In this document: in pieces, positions 35,299 to 43,084 of the stretch
Layout of the letters: each line of letters begins with the position of its first letter
Numbering within the stretch: position 1 is the first letter of the stretch
Assembly (NCBI RefSeq): GCF_046614695.1
Contig: NZ_JBKKHQ010000021.1
Coordinates: 124,001 to 188,000 of the forward strand
Direction of reading: 5' to 3'
Source: Pokkaliibacter sp046614695
Lineage (GTDB): Bacteria; Pseudomonadota; Gammaproteobacteria; Pseudomonadales; Balneatricaceae
DNA: 64,000 nt
Translations under genes and position numbers: made by a program
The notes under the pieces: generated by a model
The model's database searches: none
Told to the model about the DNA's origin: nothing
What the model saw: the letters and a program-made list of their open reading frames with translations, nothing else

Positions 35299-35326
35299 GG
35301 CGAAGCGTGCCGTATTAAAAGCCCCT
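35289..35326 (-). pseudogene. Rhs core fragment
   Basis: About 37 nt (ACTGTCAAAGGCGAAGC... to AAAAGCCCCT) match the rhs core at 38500-38530 and 40410-40445 with two mismatches, in the same orientation. It corresponds to the FNTARFAFDSQG part of Rhs. It is too short to code but shows that another Rhs tip or copy once lay here. Confidence 0.75.
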
Positions 35327-35360
35327 CGGTTCTCATCACCCAGTCAACCACTGATCCACC

Positions 35361-35561
35361 CTACTGAAAGGCTCCCATGCAATGCCAGAGGTTCTTTGAA
35401 GGTGTAATTACCAATGAGGCGGTATCGTCATCATGGAACGGGCAGCACATAACGTAATCACTACCGTGGGGTTTCAGGGTAAAGCCCTTAGCTTCCACCA
35501 GATTAACCAGCGATACCTCTTGCTTGATCCTGTCGATTAATTGATCAGATAGTCTCGTCAT
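35361..35561 (-). pseudogene. Truncated CHC2 zinc-finger (DnaG-type) protein
   Basis: 66 residues from ATG 35559-35561. The sequence is that of a primase-type CHC2 zinc ribbon: RLSDQLIDRIKQEVSLVNLVEAKG, then VMCCPFHDD and NLWHCMGAFQ, where the frame stops. In complete proteins the last Cys-containing turn continues into a Toprim or helicase domain; here the final ligand region is broken by the stop and the rest is gone. Complete homologues belong to mobile elements. It is best read as the N-terminal remnant of such a gene, cut at the same rearranged spacer. Confidence 0.65.
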
Positions 35562-35593
35562 ACCTTGTTTCCCCCTGAACCCCGTCAAGTATC

Positions 35594-35622
35594 TTGTATT
35601 GTTAATTTTGACACACTATACT
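35594..35622 (+). promoter_or_regulatory. Promoter for the XRE-kptA operon
   Basis: TTGTAT (35594-35599), 17-nt spacer, TATACT (35617-35622). An overlapping TTGACA at 35609 could give a second promoter with a poorer -10. Confidence 0.55.
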
Positions 35623-35663
35623 GTACCTTTATCAACAGTCAACGATACCCAAGGGGTACACTT

Positions 35664-35705
35664 ATGGGCACCAACATTATCTGGCTGCTCCCATGGAATT
35701 TGTAA
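35664..35705 (+). CDS. 13-codon leader ORF overlapping the XRE gene start
   Basis: ATG 35664 is preceded by AAGGGG at 7-nt spacing, the best ribosome-binding site in this region. It encodes MGTNIIWLLPWNL and stops with TAA at 35703-35705, overlapping the first codons of the XRE gene (ATG 35693) in another frame. The XRE gene has no ribosome-binding site of its own, so translation by re-initiation after this leader is plausible. There is no codon bias typical of an amino-acid attenuator, though the peptide is rich in Leu and Trp. Confidence 0.5.
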   Translation: MGTNIIWLLPWNL

Positions 35706-36046
35706 AACGACTGATAGAGCTACGCAAACAGCGTGGATTGACCCAGCAGGCATTGGCCGATGCTATTGAACTACACGTCAATCAGATTAAACGGTACGAG
35801 GCAGGTACAGCACAGCCTACCCTGGAAACACTGGTGCGACTGGCTAAAGAGCTGCATACAACACTGGATGATTTGGTGTTTGGTGAGGATCAGCGCGGCC
35901 CTATCGACGACCTGCGCTTGCAGTTTGAGGCCTTAAGCCAGTTTGATGATGAGGAACGCAAGGTCGCCAAGGCGGTATTGGAAAGCCTTATCCTTAAGCA
36001 CAACGCCAAACGAGCTTTTGCGGATCAGATGCAGGGGGCTAAGTAA
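35693..36046 (+). CDS. XRE-family helix-turn-helix regulator
   Basis: 117 residues. The HTH domain spans about residues 4-62 (FVKRLIELRKQRGLTQQALAD, VNQIKRYEAGTAQPTLETLVRLAKEL); the C-terminal third is a helical, charged tail (LRLQFEALSQFDDEERKVAKAVLESL) that may serve dimerisation. The stop overlaps the kptA start as TAATG. Its promoter region carries possible sites, so autoregulation is likely. Pairing a small XRE protein with an enzyme in one tight operon is the usual layout of toxin-antitoxin and defence modules; that reading here is inference. Confidence 0.85.
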   Translation: MEFVKRLIELRKQRGLTQQALADAIELHVNQIKRYEAGTAQPTLETLVRLAKELHTTLDDLVFGEDQRGPIDDLRLQFEALSQFDDEERKVAKAVLESLILKHNAKRAFADQMQGAK

Positions 36047-36603
36047 TGGCTTCCTCCAAGCAACTCAATAAAACCAGCAAGTTTTTAAGTTTTGTTTTAC
36101 GCCATAAACCCGAGTCTATCGGTCTAGAACTGGATGCCAACGGCTGGGCTAACCTTGATGAACTGGTTGATAAAGCGAACACTTCTGGGGAAGTGAGCAA
36201 TCTGGATCGCGCCTTGATTCAGGAAGTGGTCGATACCAGTGATAAGAAGCGATTTATTATTTCCGATGACGAGCAACGTATTCGTGCGAACCAAGGGCAC
36301 TCGGTCGATGTGGATTTGCAGCTAAAGCCAGCAACACCACCCGAGTTTTTATACCACGGTACAGCGACACGGTTTCTCAATAGCATCTTGCAGGAAGGAT
36401 TAAAGCCGCAACAGCGGCAGTACGTGCATCTGTCAACAGATATTGAAACAGCCACTGCTGTCGGGCAGCGCTACGGCAAGCCAGTAATTCTAAAAATAAA
36501 AGCCCTGCTCATGCATGAACAGGGCTTTGTATTTTATCAGTCTGAGAATGGGGTTTGGCTTACTGAATCAGTACCTAGTACCTACTTAATAAGCCAGAGT
36601 TAA
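36046..36603 (+). CDS. kptA: RNA 2'-phosphotransferase (Tpt1/KptA family)
   Basis: 185 residues, full length for the family, with a winged-helix N-terminal lobe and an ADP-ribosyltransferase-fold C-terminal lobe. The conserved Arg-His pair is R19-H20 in SFVLRHKPE; the next Arg is R80 in QRIRANQGHS; the NAD-binding lobe has FLYHGTATRF, YVHLSTDIETATAVGQRYGKPV and the end motif YQSENGVWLTESVP. Tpt1/KptA enzymes remove an internal 2'-phosphate from RNA using NAD, via ADP-ribosylated RNA, and some members can ADP-ribosylate phosphorylated nucleic-acid ends. Bacteria lack the usual tRNA-splicing substrate. Its start overlaps the XRE stop by one base, so the two are coupled. Confidence 0.92.
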   Translation: MASSKQLNKTSKFLSFVLRHKPESIGLELDANGWANLDELVDKANTSGEVSNLDRALIQEVVDTSDKKRFIISDDEQRIRANQGHSVDVDLQLKPATPPEFLYHGTATRFLNSILQEGLKPQQRQYVHLSTDIETATAVGQRYGKPVILKIKALLMHEQGFVFYQSENGVWLTESVPSTYLISQS

Positions 36604-36959
36604 TCCCAATCTTTTGCTAACTCTTTGGCTTCCTGCAGCCAAATATCGAAGCTCTCTAACTCCTCCCTTTCCTCCCATCCGGAAGATGCAAAATCATGAA
36701 TAATTTTCACTTTCAGTACGGAGGAATTTTCTGAGACATCAAAACAAGCTACATCATCATCGTCTAAACGCCTAGCAAATGGAACCAAGTCCAAATTTGG
36801 GTAGCGCTCTTTTAATCCTGCATGACGGACATTAAGCCACTTTCCATGCAATAACTGCCAAGGGCCAAAGTCGATTTCATCATCTTCAAGCAGGCATAAA
36901 AGATTTTTGGGGTACTCAAACCATTCAGGTAAAAGCTCCCTACTCAATAGTTCGTACAT
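36600..36959 (-). CDS. SUKH/SMI1-KNR4-like immunity protein
   Basis: 119 residues from the ATG that shares its A with the TGA stop of the Rhs tip gene (TGATG). The pattern (LPEWFEYPKNLLCLLEDDEIDFGPW, then LVPFARRLDDDDVACFDVSE, then KIIHDFASSGWEEREELESFDIWL) is that of SMI1/KNR4-fold immunity proteins, which bind and block a variety of nuclease toxins. Position directly after the toxin tip marks it as the cognate immunity protein. Its 3' end meets the convergent kptA gene with a 4-nt overlap. Confidence 0.8.
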   Translation of the reverse strand: MYELLSRELLPEWFEYPKNLLCLLEDDEIDFGPWQLLHGKWLNVRHAGLKERYPNLDLVPFARRLDDDDVACFDVSENSSVLKVKIIHDFASSGWEEREELESFDIWLQEAKELAKDWD

Positions 36960-38302
36960 CAATATTTTTTCCCGTATGAAATAAATGGAGAGCCTTCAGG
37001 GTACGGATTTCTAAACAAAGAGCTTTGATTGCTTATCCTGTTTTTAACAGCCTCACCCCAATTAGTTGGCACCTCTCCTTTTCTACCAATAAAGCGAGAA
37101 ATAAACTGCTCATCATTAGGCAATAAGTCATCGAAATTATGGACTCTTGCTTGAATTTTCACTCCTGCAAGGTCCGCCGCAACTATCCGAGTATTATCCA
37201 GAGAGGTTAAGCCACCATCCGGCATACGAACAATATCTATTAGCTTATCTGGTTCAACCTGAAACCCATTTTTCTGCATGCTTTCGGTTAAAGCACGCAA
37301 TGTAGCGCCTTGCTGCTTCGTAGTTGTTTGTGTAGTGCGGATAAATCGAGGATCAAGTTCAGTCAATCCATCAATCACGTTTTTGTTTGTAACTTTTCCC
37401 GCTGCGGATGTCACCCAATTATAGCCAGTTTCAACTTTATTCCCTAAGTAAACGACACCTTCTTCAGCCGCTGTCAGTACTTTAGATACGCCGGTAATCG
37501 TCTTACCTCCGGCCCATATTACGGCCTGTTCCGCCGCTCCGAATTCTGCGCCTACTGGGCCTAATGCATCCAAAGTATTTAAAAGACCATCATTAAAGCT
37601 TCTTAGCGAGCTTTTAACGTGTGTCCAAGTCGTGACGTCTGTCGGGGGGGAATAGCTCACGCATTCTGGTAAAGGGATGCCATCTACTGTAGGCATTTCA
37701 CAAAATTCAGGAATCGTTTCTTTACAAGGTTTTGGAGTGTTGGCACTCAACCCTAACGGATCCACCCAGTTAATCGGGTTCGGGGTGTAGCGATAGGGGT
37801 TGAGTCCACCCAGCAGGCCAATCGGGTCCTGGCTGATATAGCGCCCTGTCTGTGGGTCGTAGTAGCGGTAGCGGTTGTAGTGCAGGCCGCTTTCGGCATC
37901 GAAGTACTGACCCTGAAAGCGTAAGGGGTTGCTGACTTCCTCAAGGCTGATATGAGCTTCACCAAAGGCGCTGTAGCTGGCGAGCCAGACAGTGCGGCCT
38001 GTCAGATCGCACAGGCGTTGGGGCGTGCCGAGTTGATCCAGCTGATAGGTATAGACCTGGCCCTGATCGACCAGCGCCAGCGGGCGGAAGGTCTTGGGTT
38101 CGTATAGGTACCAGCGGTACTGGTCATCGGTGACCTCACCGATCAGGCGCTGATCATCCCAGAAGAATACCGTGGTTGCCCGGTCAATACGGGTCACCCA
38201 GGCGTCGTCATCTTCCTCATCGTAGCCGTCTTCCCGCACCAGCTGTCGCGTTTCGACCTGCTTGGCGATTCGACGGCCCAGGCTGTCGTAGAAGTAGCGC
38301 AC
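36959..38302 (-). CDS. Displaced Rhs C-terminal tip with nuclease-like toxin domain
   Basis: 447 codons counted from an in-frame GTG; the frame itself is open back to a TAG near 38685 and has no proper start or promoter. Residues 1-185 copy the end of the Rhs core including the RFQGQYFDAESGLHYNRYRYYD segment and DPLGL cleavage motif. The 262-residue tail is unrelated to the neighbouring Rhs tip. Its end (DGGLTSLDNTRIVAADLAG, RVHNFDDLLP, NWGEAVKNRISNQ) recalls ParB-like nuclease toxin domains; I am only moderately sure of that. As it stands it is a silent cassette that would be expressed after recombination into the full rhs gene. Confidence 0.8.
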   Translation of the reverse strand: MRYFYDSLGRRIAKQVETRQLVREDGYDEEDDDAWVTRIDRATTVFFWDDQRLIGEVTDDQYRWYLYEPKTFRPLALVDQGQVYTYQLDQLGTPQRLCDLTGRTVWLASYSAFGEAHISLEEVSNPLRFQGQYFDAESGLHYNRYRYYDPQTGRYISQDPIGLLGGLNPYRYTPNPINWVDPLGLSANTPKPCKETIPEFCEMPTVDGIPLPECVSYSPPTDVTTWTHVKSSLRSFNDGLLNTLDALGPVGAEFGAAEQAVIWAGGKTITGVSKVLTAAEEGVVYLGNKVETGYNWVTSAAGKVTNKNVIDGLTELDPRFIRTTQTTTKQQGATLRALTESMQKNGFQVEPDKLIDIVRMPDGGLTSLDNTRIVAADLAGVKIQARVHNFDDLLPNDEQFISRFIGRKGEVPTNWGEAVKNRISNQSSLFRNPYPEGSPFISYGKKY

Positions 38303-38706
38303 GCGAATATCGCCGGTGCTTAAGCTGCTGAGCTGATTGAGGGCATCAAACTCACGGGTTTGCAGCGGAGTATCGCTGTCCGCCTGACGTACGGCAGTTT
38401 GGTTACCGTAGACATCGTAGCGGTAGCGCAGGGCACCAAAGTGGGTGAGGCGGTCGAAGGTCGACTCGGCATCGCGGTGCAGCGGGTTGCCCTGACTGTC
38501 AAAGGCGAAGCGGGCAGTATTAAAAGCCCCTTTGGGGGCATCGACCAGCGCCTGATGATGCTCTACCAGCTGCGCAAGGGCATCGTACTGATAGCGTTGG
38601 TCGCCGAGTTCGGAGTCTTCGACGCTGGTGAGCTGTTGATCGGCTCCGTAGTAGTAACGGCGGCTCTGCTGCTTCTCGCCACTCTAGCGGTGCTGCTCCT
38701 TCAGGT
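37748..38706. repeat. Direct repeat of rhs core, copy A
   Basis: Ungapped alignment to 39659-40617 at a constant offset of 1911 nt, with few mismatches (for example T/A in the TTGAGGG/TTAAGGG stretch). Homology stops within TTCAGG on the left and at the DPLGL codons on the right. It can pair with copy B to swap toxin tips. Confidence 0.9.
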
Positions 38707-38766
38707 GGCCATGTAGCTATTCTTTCTTACAACTCAGTCCAGTGAATGCGTCAAGTATTAAAATAT

Positions 38767-39162
38767 CTATTTTGTTTTATAGTAAATAGAAATATTGCTA
38801 ATATTTTCTTTTCTTAAGAAAATCTTATTGCTCCTCGAATATAAAACTTCTATTTCTTGATCGTTTTTCCATATCACTTTTGGTGTATCTAAGCTTTCTA
38901 TTGTGAAAAACTCTTTATCATCTTTCGAGTTTTCAGAAGAGATAGATAAAGAAATTGAGTCTTTTGTTGTTGCGCCACACATGATTTTATTAATATTAAC
39001 GGAAGAGTTTCCAGTGGGTGAAAAGATTTTTTCAATAGGTGAAATTTCACAATCGCCAACAACTCCTCCAGTATTAAAAAAGATAAATGCTAGTAAGGTA
39101 AAAGAAAAAATAATAAATAAAATTATTCCAAAAAAATATTTTATGTATTTATTCATTTTCAT
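38767..39162 (-). CDS. Candidate immunity protein for the type-44-like Rhs toxin, membrane-anchored
   Basis: 131 residues from ATG 39160-39162, which lies inside the 3' end of rhs (14-nt overlap). It is AT-rich, Lys/Ile/Ser-rich, with one N-terminal membrane segment (YFFGIILFIIFSFTLLAFIFF) and a ~100-residue domain outside, holding two Cys (GDCEIS and IMCGATT) that could form a disulfide. The position and coupling mark it as cognate immunity. A periplasmic immunity domain implies that the toxin acts, at least in part, outside the cytoplasm. No known immunity family is recognised. A second ATG two codons on is an alternative start. Confidence 0.72.
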   Translation of the reverse strand: MKMNKYIKYFFGIILFIIFSFTLLAFIFFNTGGVVGDCEISPIEKIFSPTGNSSVNINKIMCGATTKDSISLSISSENSKDDKEFFTIESLDTPKVIWKNDQEIEVLYSRSNKIFLRKENISNISIYYKTK

Positions 39163-42100
39163 GATGCCATCTTTCCGGATGCTCATAATAATCAATGCCT
39201 TGTTTAATCCAGTATTGGTCATTAGGATCATCCTTGTAGGGTGGTTCTCCTAGAAAAGGAAGATGTAGCGTGCCACTTTTACCCCAGTCCGGCTGAGATG
39301 TGCCTGCTGCCTCTTGAGCTAATCCTGCCTCATTTAGAAGAATTGAGCTAGGGAATCCAAATGCGGCTCCTGTCGCACCATAATTAAAATTCCCAAAATC
39401 TTCGTATTTCGAACCTTGTTGTTTATAGTCCCAAGGACCCTTGTTTTTTACTTGATTCCTAAACCAAAAAGGCGACCAGTGGCTTTTTGCTTCGTCAATA
39501 TTTTGATCAATATGTGCATTAGGTGGAGATAAAGGGGGCCATTTCTTTTCATCATCAAATTCGCTTGCAAGGTCGGGAACTGTCGTTGTTGACATTAATT
39601 TTTTATAAAAATAATGTGTTGAATCTGATATTTCTTCATATAAGCCCTCTTTACACGATAACCCCAACGGATCCACCCAGTTAATCGGGTTTGGGGTGTA
39701 GCGGTATGGGTTAAGTCCACCCAGCAGGCCAATCGGGTCCTGGCTGATGTAGCGCCCTGTCTGTGGGTCGTAGTAGCGGTAGCGGTTGTAGTGTAGGCCG
39801 CTTTCGGCATCGAAGTACTGACCCTGGAAGCGTAGGGGGTTGCTGACTTCCTCAAGGCTGATATGAGCTTCACCAAAGGCACTATAGCTGGCGAGCCAGA
39901 CAGTGCGGCCTGCCAGATCACACAGGCGTTGGGGCGTACCGAGTTGATCCAGCTGATAGGTATAGACCTGGCCCTGATCGACCAGCGCCAGCGGGCGGAA
40001 GGTCTTGGGTTCGTAGAGATACCAGCGGTACTGGTCATCGGTGACCTCACCGATCAGGCGCTGATCATCCCAAAAGAACACCGTGGTTGCCCGGTCAATA
40101 CGGGTCACCCAGGCGTCGTCATCCTCCTCATCGTAACCGTCTTCCCGCACCAGCTGACGCGTTTCGACCTGCTTGGCGATTCGACGGCCCAGGCTGTCGT
40201 AGAAATAGCGCACGCGAATATCGCCGGTGCTTAAGCTGCTGAGCTGATTAAGGGCATCAAACTCACGGGTTTGCAGCGGAGTATCGCTGTCCGCCTGACG
40301 TACGGTAGTTTGGTTACCGTAGGCATCGTAGCTGTAGCGCAGGGCACCAAAGTGCGTGAGGCGGTCGAAGGTCGACTCAGCATCGCGGTGCAGCGGGTTG
40401 CCCTGACTGTCAAAGGCGAAGCGGGCGGTATTAAAAGCCCCTTTGGGGGCGTCGACCAGCGCCTGATGATGTTCTACCAGCTGCGCAAGGGCATCGTACT
40501 GATAGCGTTGGTCGCCGAGTTCGGAGTCTTCGACGCTGGTGAGCTGTTGATCTGCACCGTAGTAGTAACGGCGGCTCTGCTGCTTCTCGCCGATCTGGCG
40601 CTGTTGTTCCTTCAGGCGTCCCTGCGCATCGTAGAACGAGGTCAGGCTCAGCTCGCCACACTGGCGTTTAACTTCACGCAGTTGCTCATCCAGCGAGCGT
40701 TCGAGAATGGTTTTTGGCTCCAGCGCACCGGCAGCCTGCCATTGCACGCTGGCCAGCTGATGAGATTCATAGCTGAAGTTCCAGCGCGAGCCGTCAGGCA
40801 GCTGCTGGCTGATGATCTGGCCTTGCGCGTTAAACTCCTGCTCAAAACGCTGGGCTTCACTGAGGAAAGGCGAGGTCAGGGTGGCGTTACGCAGCTGACC
40901 GGCAGGGCTGTAGCTGTAGTTCCAGCGCGCATGAGGGTTTTCCAGTTGTGAGGAACCCTGACGCAGGCGTGGGGTAAAGTGGTCTTCCTGCTGCTGATCA
41001 TTCAGCGTCGCGATACGACGAGTGACTTTTCCGGCCAGATCGCGCTCCAGTGTAATCCGGCGCTCCTGCTCACTTAACGCCAGTAGCTGGCCTGCGGCAT
41101 CGTAACGGTAGTGTTGCTCGCGGCCATCGAAGCCCTGAGTGCGGCTGATGCGCTCCTCGCCATCGTAGTCGAGCAGGTAGCGGCTGCCGTCATTGCGCTG
41201 AATCGCGGTGAGGTTACGCTCCTGATCATATTCCAGGGTTAAACGGCTGCCGTCCGGTAGCTGCTGAGCCACTGGCTGCGACAGGCCGTCGTATTCCATC
41301 TGGGTGATCTTGCCATCAGGATCGGTCTGGCGGGTCAGCTGCCCTGCCTCGTTGTACTCATAGCGAGTGACCAGGCGCTCATCCGGTGTGGCCTGGGGAA
41401 ACTCGGCCCGCTCAACCACCAGACCCCGCTCATAGCGCAAGGTGGTGATGCGCTGATCCGGGTTCAGAATCGCATTGATATGGCCTTGTTCATCGTAGCC
41501 GTAGCGCCACTGGGCCTCGCCAATGCGTACCGCTGCCAGACGATCAGGCTGCTGCTTTTCATAGAGGTAGGTCAGCGTCGGTTGGTGATCGCTCTCGACC
41601 TGATAAAGACGGCCGCGCTCATCGTAGAGGTAATCGGTGCGCAGGCCATCGGCATTTTCTTCCCACAGCAGTTTGCCGAGGCTATTGAACTCGCGCTTGA
41701 TACGCAGGCCTTCGCTGTCCTGATGGGCGACCAGCTGACCACGCTCGTTGTAATCAAAGAGCTCGCTGTGGCCATCGGCATGACGGGTTTCCAGCAACAG
41801 GCCTTGCGGGCTGTAACGGTGCAGGGTCTGACGGCCGAGCGGGTCAATCTCGCGGATAACGCGCAGCTGCTCGTCATAGTCTTTAAGAGTGACGGCCCCT
41901 GAAGGCGTCTCGATGCGCACCGGCATCCACTGCTCATTATGGGTGTAGATAAAGCGGCCGCCGCGGCTGTCCGTCATTGTGGTGATGCGGTTCGCGCGGT
42001 CGTACTCGAAGTGGTAGTGGTAAATATCCCGGTCACCCCACTGCTCTACGCAGCGTGCGGCCACCGGATTGGCGCCGTCATAATCCCAGCGGAAAAAGTG

Positions 42101-43084
42101 GCTGAAGCCCGATGCACGGCGGCGCTGAATCAGCAGGCCCTGCTCATAGCGATAGTTTTCAGTGCGCTCAAAGGCATCCGTCGCGGTCAGCAGGTCGCCC
42201 CGGTCAGAGTAGCTGTAACGCGCCAATACCTGATGGTGCTCGGCAATCTGGTGGCTACTCATGCGTACCGCTTGCAGCGCCGTGATCCGGTTGTGCTCGT
42301 CGTACTGGACTTCCACGGCTTTGCCATAGGTGTAGTCGAGCAGATGCAGACGGAACTGATCATCGTAGCGGCAGTAGAGCATGTGGCCCTGGGGTGAGCA
42401 GAGACGGGTCAGCAGGAAGCGGTCGCTACCGTCTTCCAGACAGGTAAAGTCCCAGCTTTGGCCATTGGGCAGGAAGAGGCGGAAATAGGAGCGCTCTTCG
42501 CTGTCGTCATACAGGTGCTCCAGTGCCAGTCCCGCCGCCTGCTGGTAGCTGATGCCGCCTGCACCCACCCAGCCAAACAGATGTTGTCGGCCATCGTGAT
42601 CGACAAAGACCAGCTGGCGAGAATCGCTATCGCCCTGAATAAGCTGTACATATTGATGGAAGGGGGTCAGCCAGCCTTTACCCAGGCCAATATCCTGAGT
42701 GCAAAGGGCAGTACGGTAGGTGCGTTTCCACTCCAGCGGGAAAAGACCAGGGAGGTTGAAGTCCGTCAGAGACAGAATTTCTTCACCGGTAACGAGGGAA
42801 ACCGGGTCGCCCGCCAGCGTCATTGCACCGACTGGAAGGGCGGTGGCGGAGTCAGTGCCTGCGACAGACGCTACATTTTTGAACACGGCACTGCTGGGGC
42901 CGGTCTGCATGGGATTGGATGAAACACCCCAGCAGCCGCCCTGCTTGTCGCTACTTACGACGTAGCTGGTGTAATCAACCGGATCAAAGGAGATCGAGGC
43001 ATAACCTGCGCCGCGGTTTTTCTCCTGATTACTCTTCTCGACGTAATTCTTGAAGGTATTTTTATCGTCAGGGAAAAAGCTCAT
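39149..43084 (-). CDS. Full-length Rhs protein with polymorphic toxin type 44-like tip
   Basis: 1311 residues; GGAGG precedes the ATG. The N-terminal ~90 residues are not a PAAR domain. From about 90 it has the DUF6531-type start (AGDPVSLVTGEEILSLTDFNLPG), then many YD repeats forming the Rhs shell, and the conserved end FQGQYFDAESGLHYNRYRYYD to DPLGL at about residue 1142. The 169-residue tip is AT-richer and contains NQVKNKGPWDYKQQGSKYE, FGNFNYGATGAAFGFP and DDPNDQYWIKQGIDYY, a pattern I associate with polymorphic toxin type 44. No VgrG, EagR or other secretion gene is near. It should be a contact- or secretion-delivered antibacterial toxin; the delivery route is unknown. Confidence 0.9.
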   Translation of the reverse strand: MSFFPDDKNTFKNYVEKSNQEKNRGAGYASISFDPVDYTSYVVSSDKQGGCWGVSSNPMQTGPSSAVFKNVASVAGTDSATALPVGAMTLAGDPVSLVTGEEILSLTDFNLPGLFPLEWKRTYRTALCTQDIGLGKGWLTPFHQYVQLIQGDSDSRQLVFVDHDGRQHLFGWVGAGGISYQQAAGLALEHLYDDSEERSYFRLFLPNGQSWDFTCLEDGSDRFLLTRLCSPQGHMLYCRYDDQFRLHLLDYTYGKAVEVQYDEHNRITALQAVRMSSHQIAEHHQVLARYSYSDRGDLLTATDAFERTENYRYEQGLLIQRRRASGFSHFFRWDYDGANPVAARCVEQWGDRDIYHYHFEYDRANRITTMTDSRGGRFIYTHNEQWMPVRIETPSGAVTLKDYDEQLRVIREIDPLGRQTLHRYSPQGLLLETRHADGHSELFDYNERGQLVAHQDSEGLRIKREFNSLGKLLWEENADGLRTDYLYDERGRLYQVESDHQPTLTYLYEKQQPDRLAAVRIGEAQWRYGYDEQGHINAILNPDQRITTLRYERGLVVERAEFPQATPDERLVTRYEYNEAGQLTRQTDPDGKITQMEYDGLSQPVAQQLPDGSRLTLEYDQERNLTAIQRNDGSRYLLDYDGEERISRTQGFDGREQHYRYDAAGQLLALSEQERRITLERDLAGKVTRRIATLNDQQQEDHFTPRLRQGSSQLENPHARWNYSYSPAGQLRNATLTSPFLSEAQRFEQEFNAQGQIISQQLPDGSRWNFSYESHQLASVQWQAAGALEPKTILERSLDEQLREVKRQCGELSLTSFYDAQGRLKEQQRQIGEKQQSRRYYYGADQQLTSVEDSELGDQRYQYDALAQLVEHHQALVDAPKGAFNTARFAFDSQGNPLHRDAESTFDRLTHFGALRYSYDAYGNQTTVRQADSDTPLQTREFDALNQLSSLSTGDIRVRYFYDSLGRRIAKQVETRQLVREDGYDEEDDDAWVTRIDRATTVFFWDDQRLIGEVTDDQYRWYLYEPKTFRPLALVDQGQVYTYQLDQLGTPQRLCDLAGRTVWLASYSAFGEAHISLEEVSNPLRFQGQYFDAESGLHYNRYRYYDPQTGRYISQDPIGLLGGLNPYRYTPNPINWVDPLGLSCKEGLYEEISDSTHYFYKKLMSTTTVPDLASEFDDEKKWPPLSPPNAHIDQNIDEAKSHWSPFWFRNQVKNKGPWDYKQQGSKYEDFGNFNYGATGAAFGFPSSILLNEAGLAQEAAGTSQPDWGKSGTLHLPFLGEPPYKDDPNDQYWIKQGIDYYEHPERWHHENE
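39659..40617. repeat. Direct repeat of rhs core, copy B
   Basis: The partner of 37748-38706, located at the 3' end of the Rhs shell just before the toxin tip. A crossover would delete the type-44 tip and its immunity gene and join the displaced tip in frame. Confidence 0.9.

Larger units (their letters stand above)
34961..35360. other. Rearranged spacer with repeat, hairpin and rhs fragment
   Basis: This 400-nt stretch has no intact gene. It contains a GC-rich inverted repeat (35121-35145), six copies of an 8-bp unit (35243-35290) and a short fragment of rhs core DNA (from 35289). The patchwork suggests repeated deletion or recombination. Confidence 0.6.

Noticed and set aside
38767..39231. 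Longer start for the membrane immunity gene
   Set aside because: The extra 23 codons lie wholly inside the rhs gene and precede the ATG that fits the membrane-anchor start.
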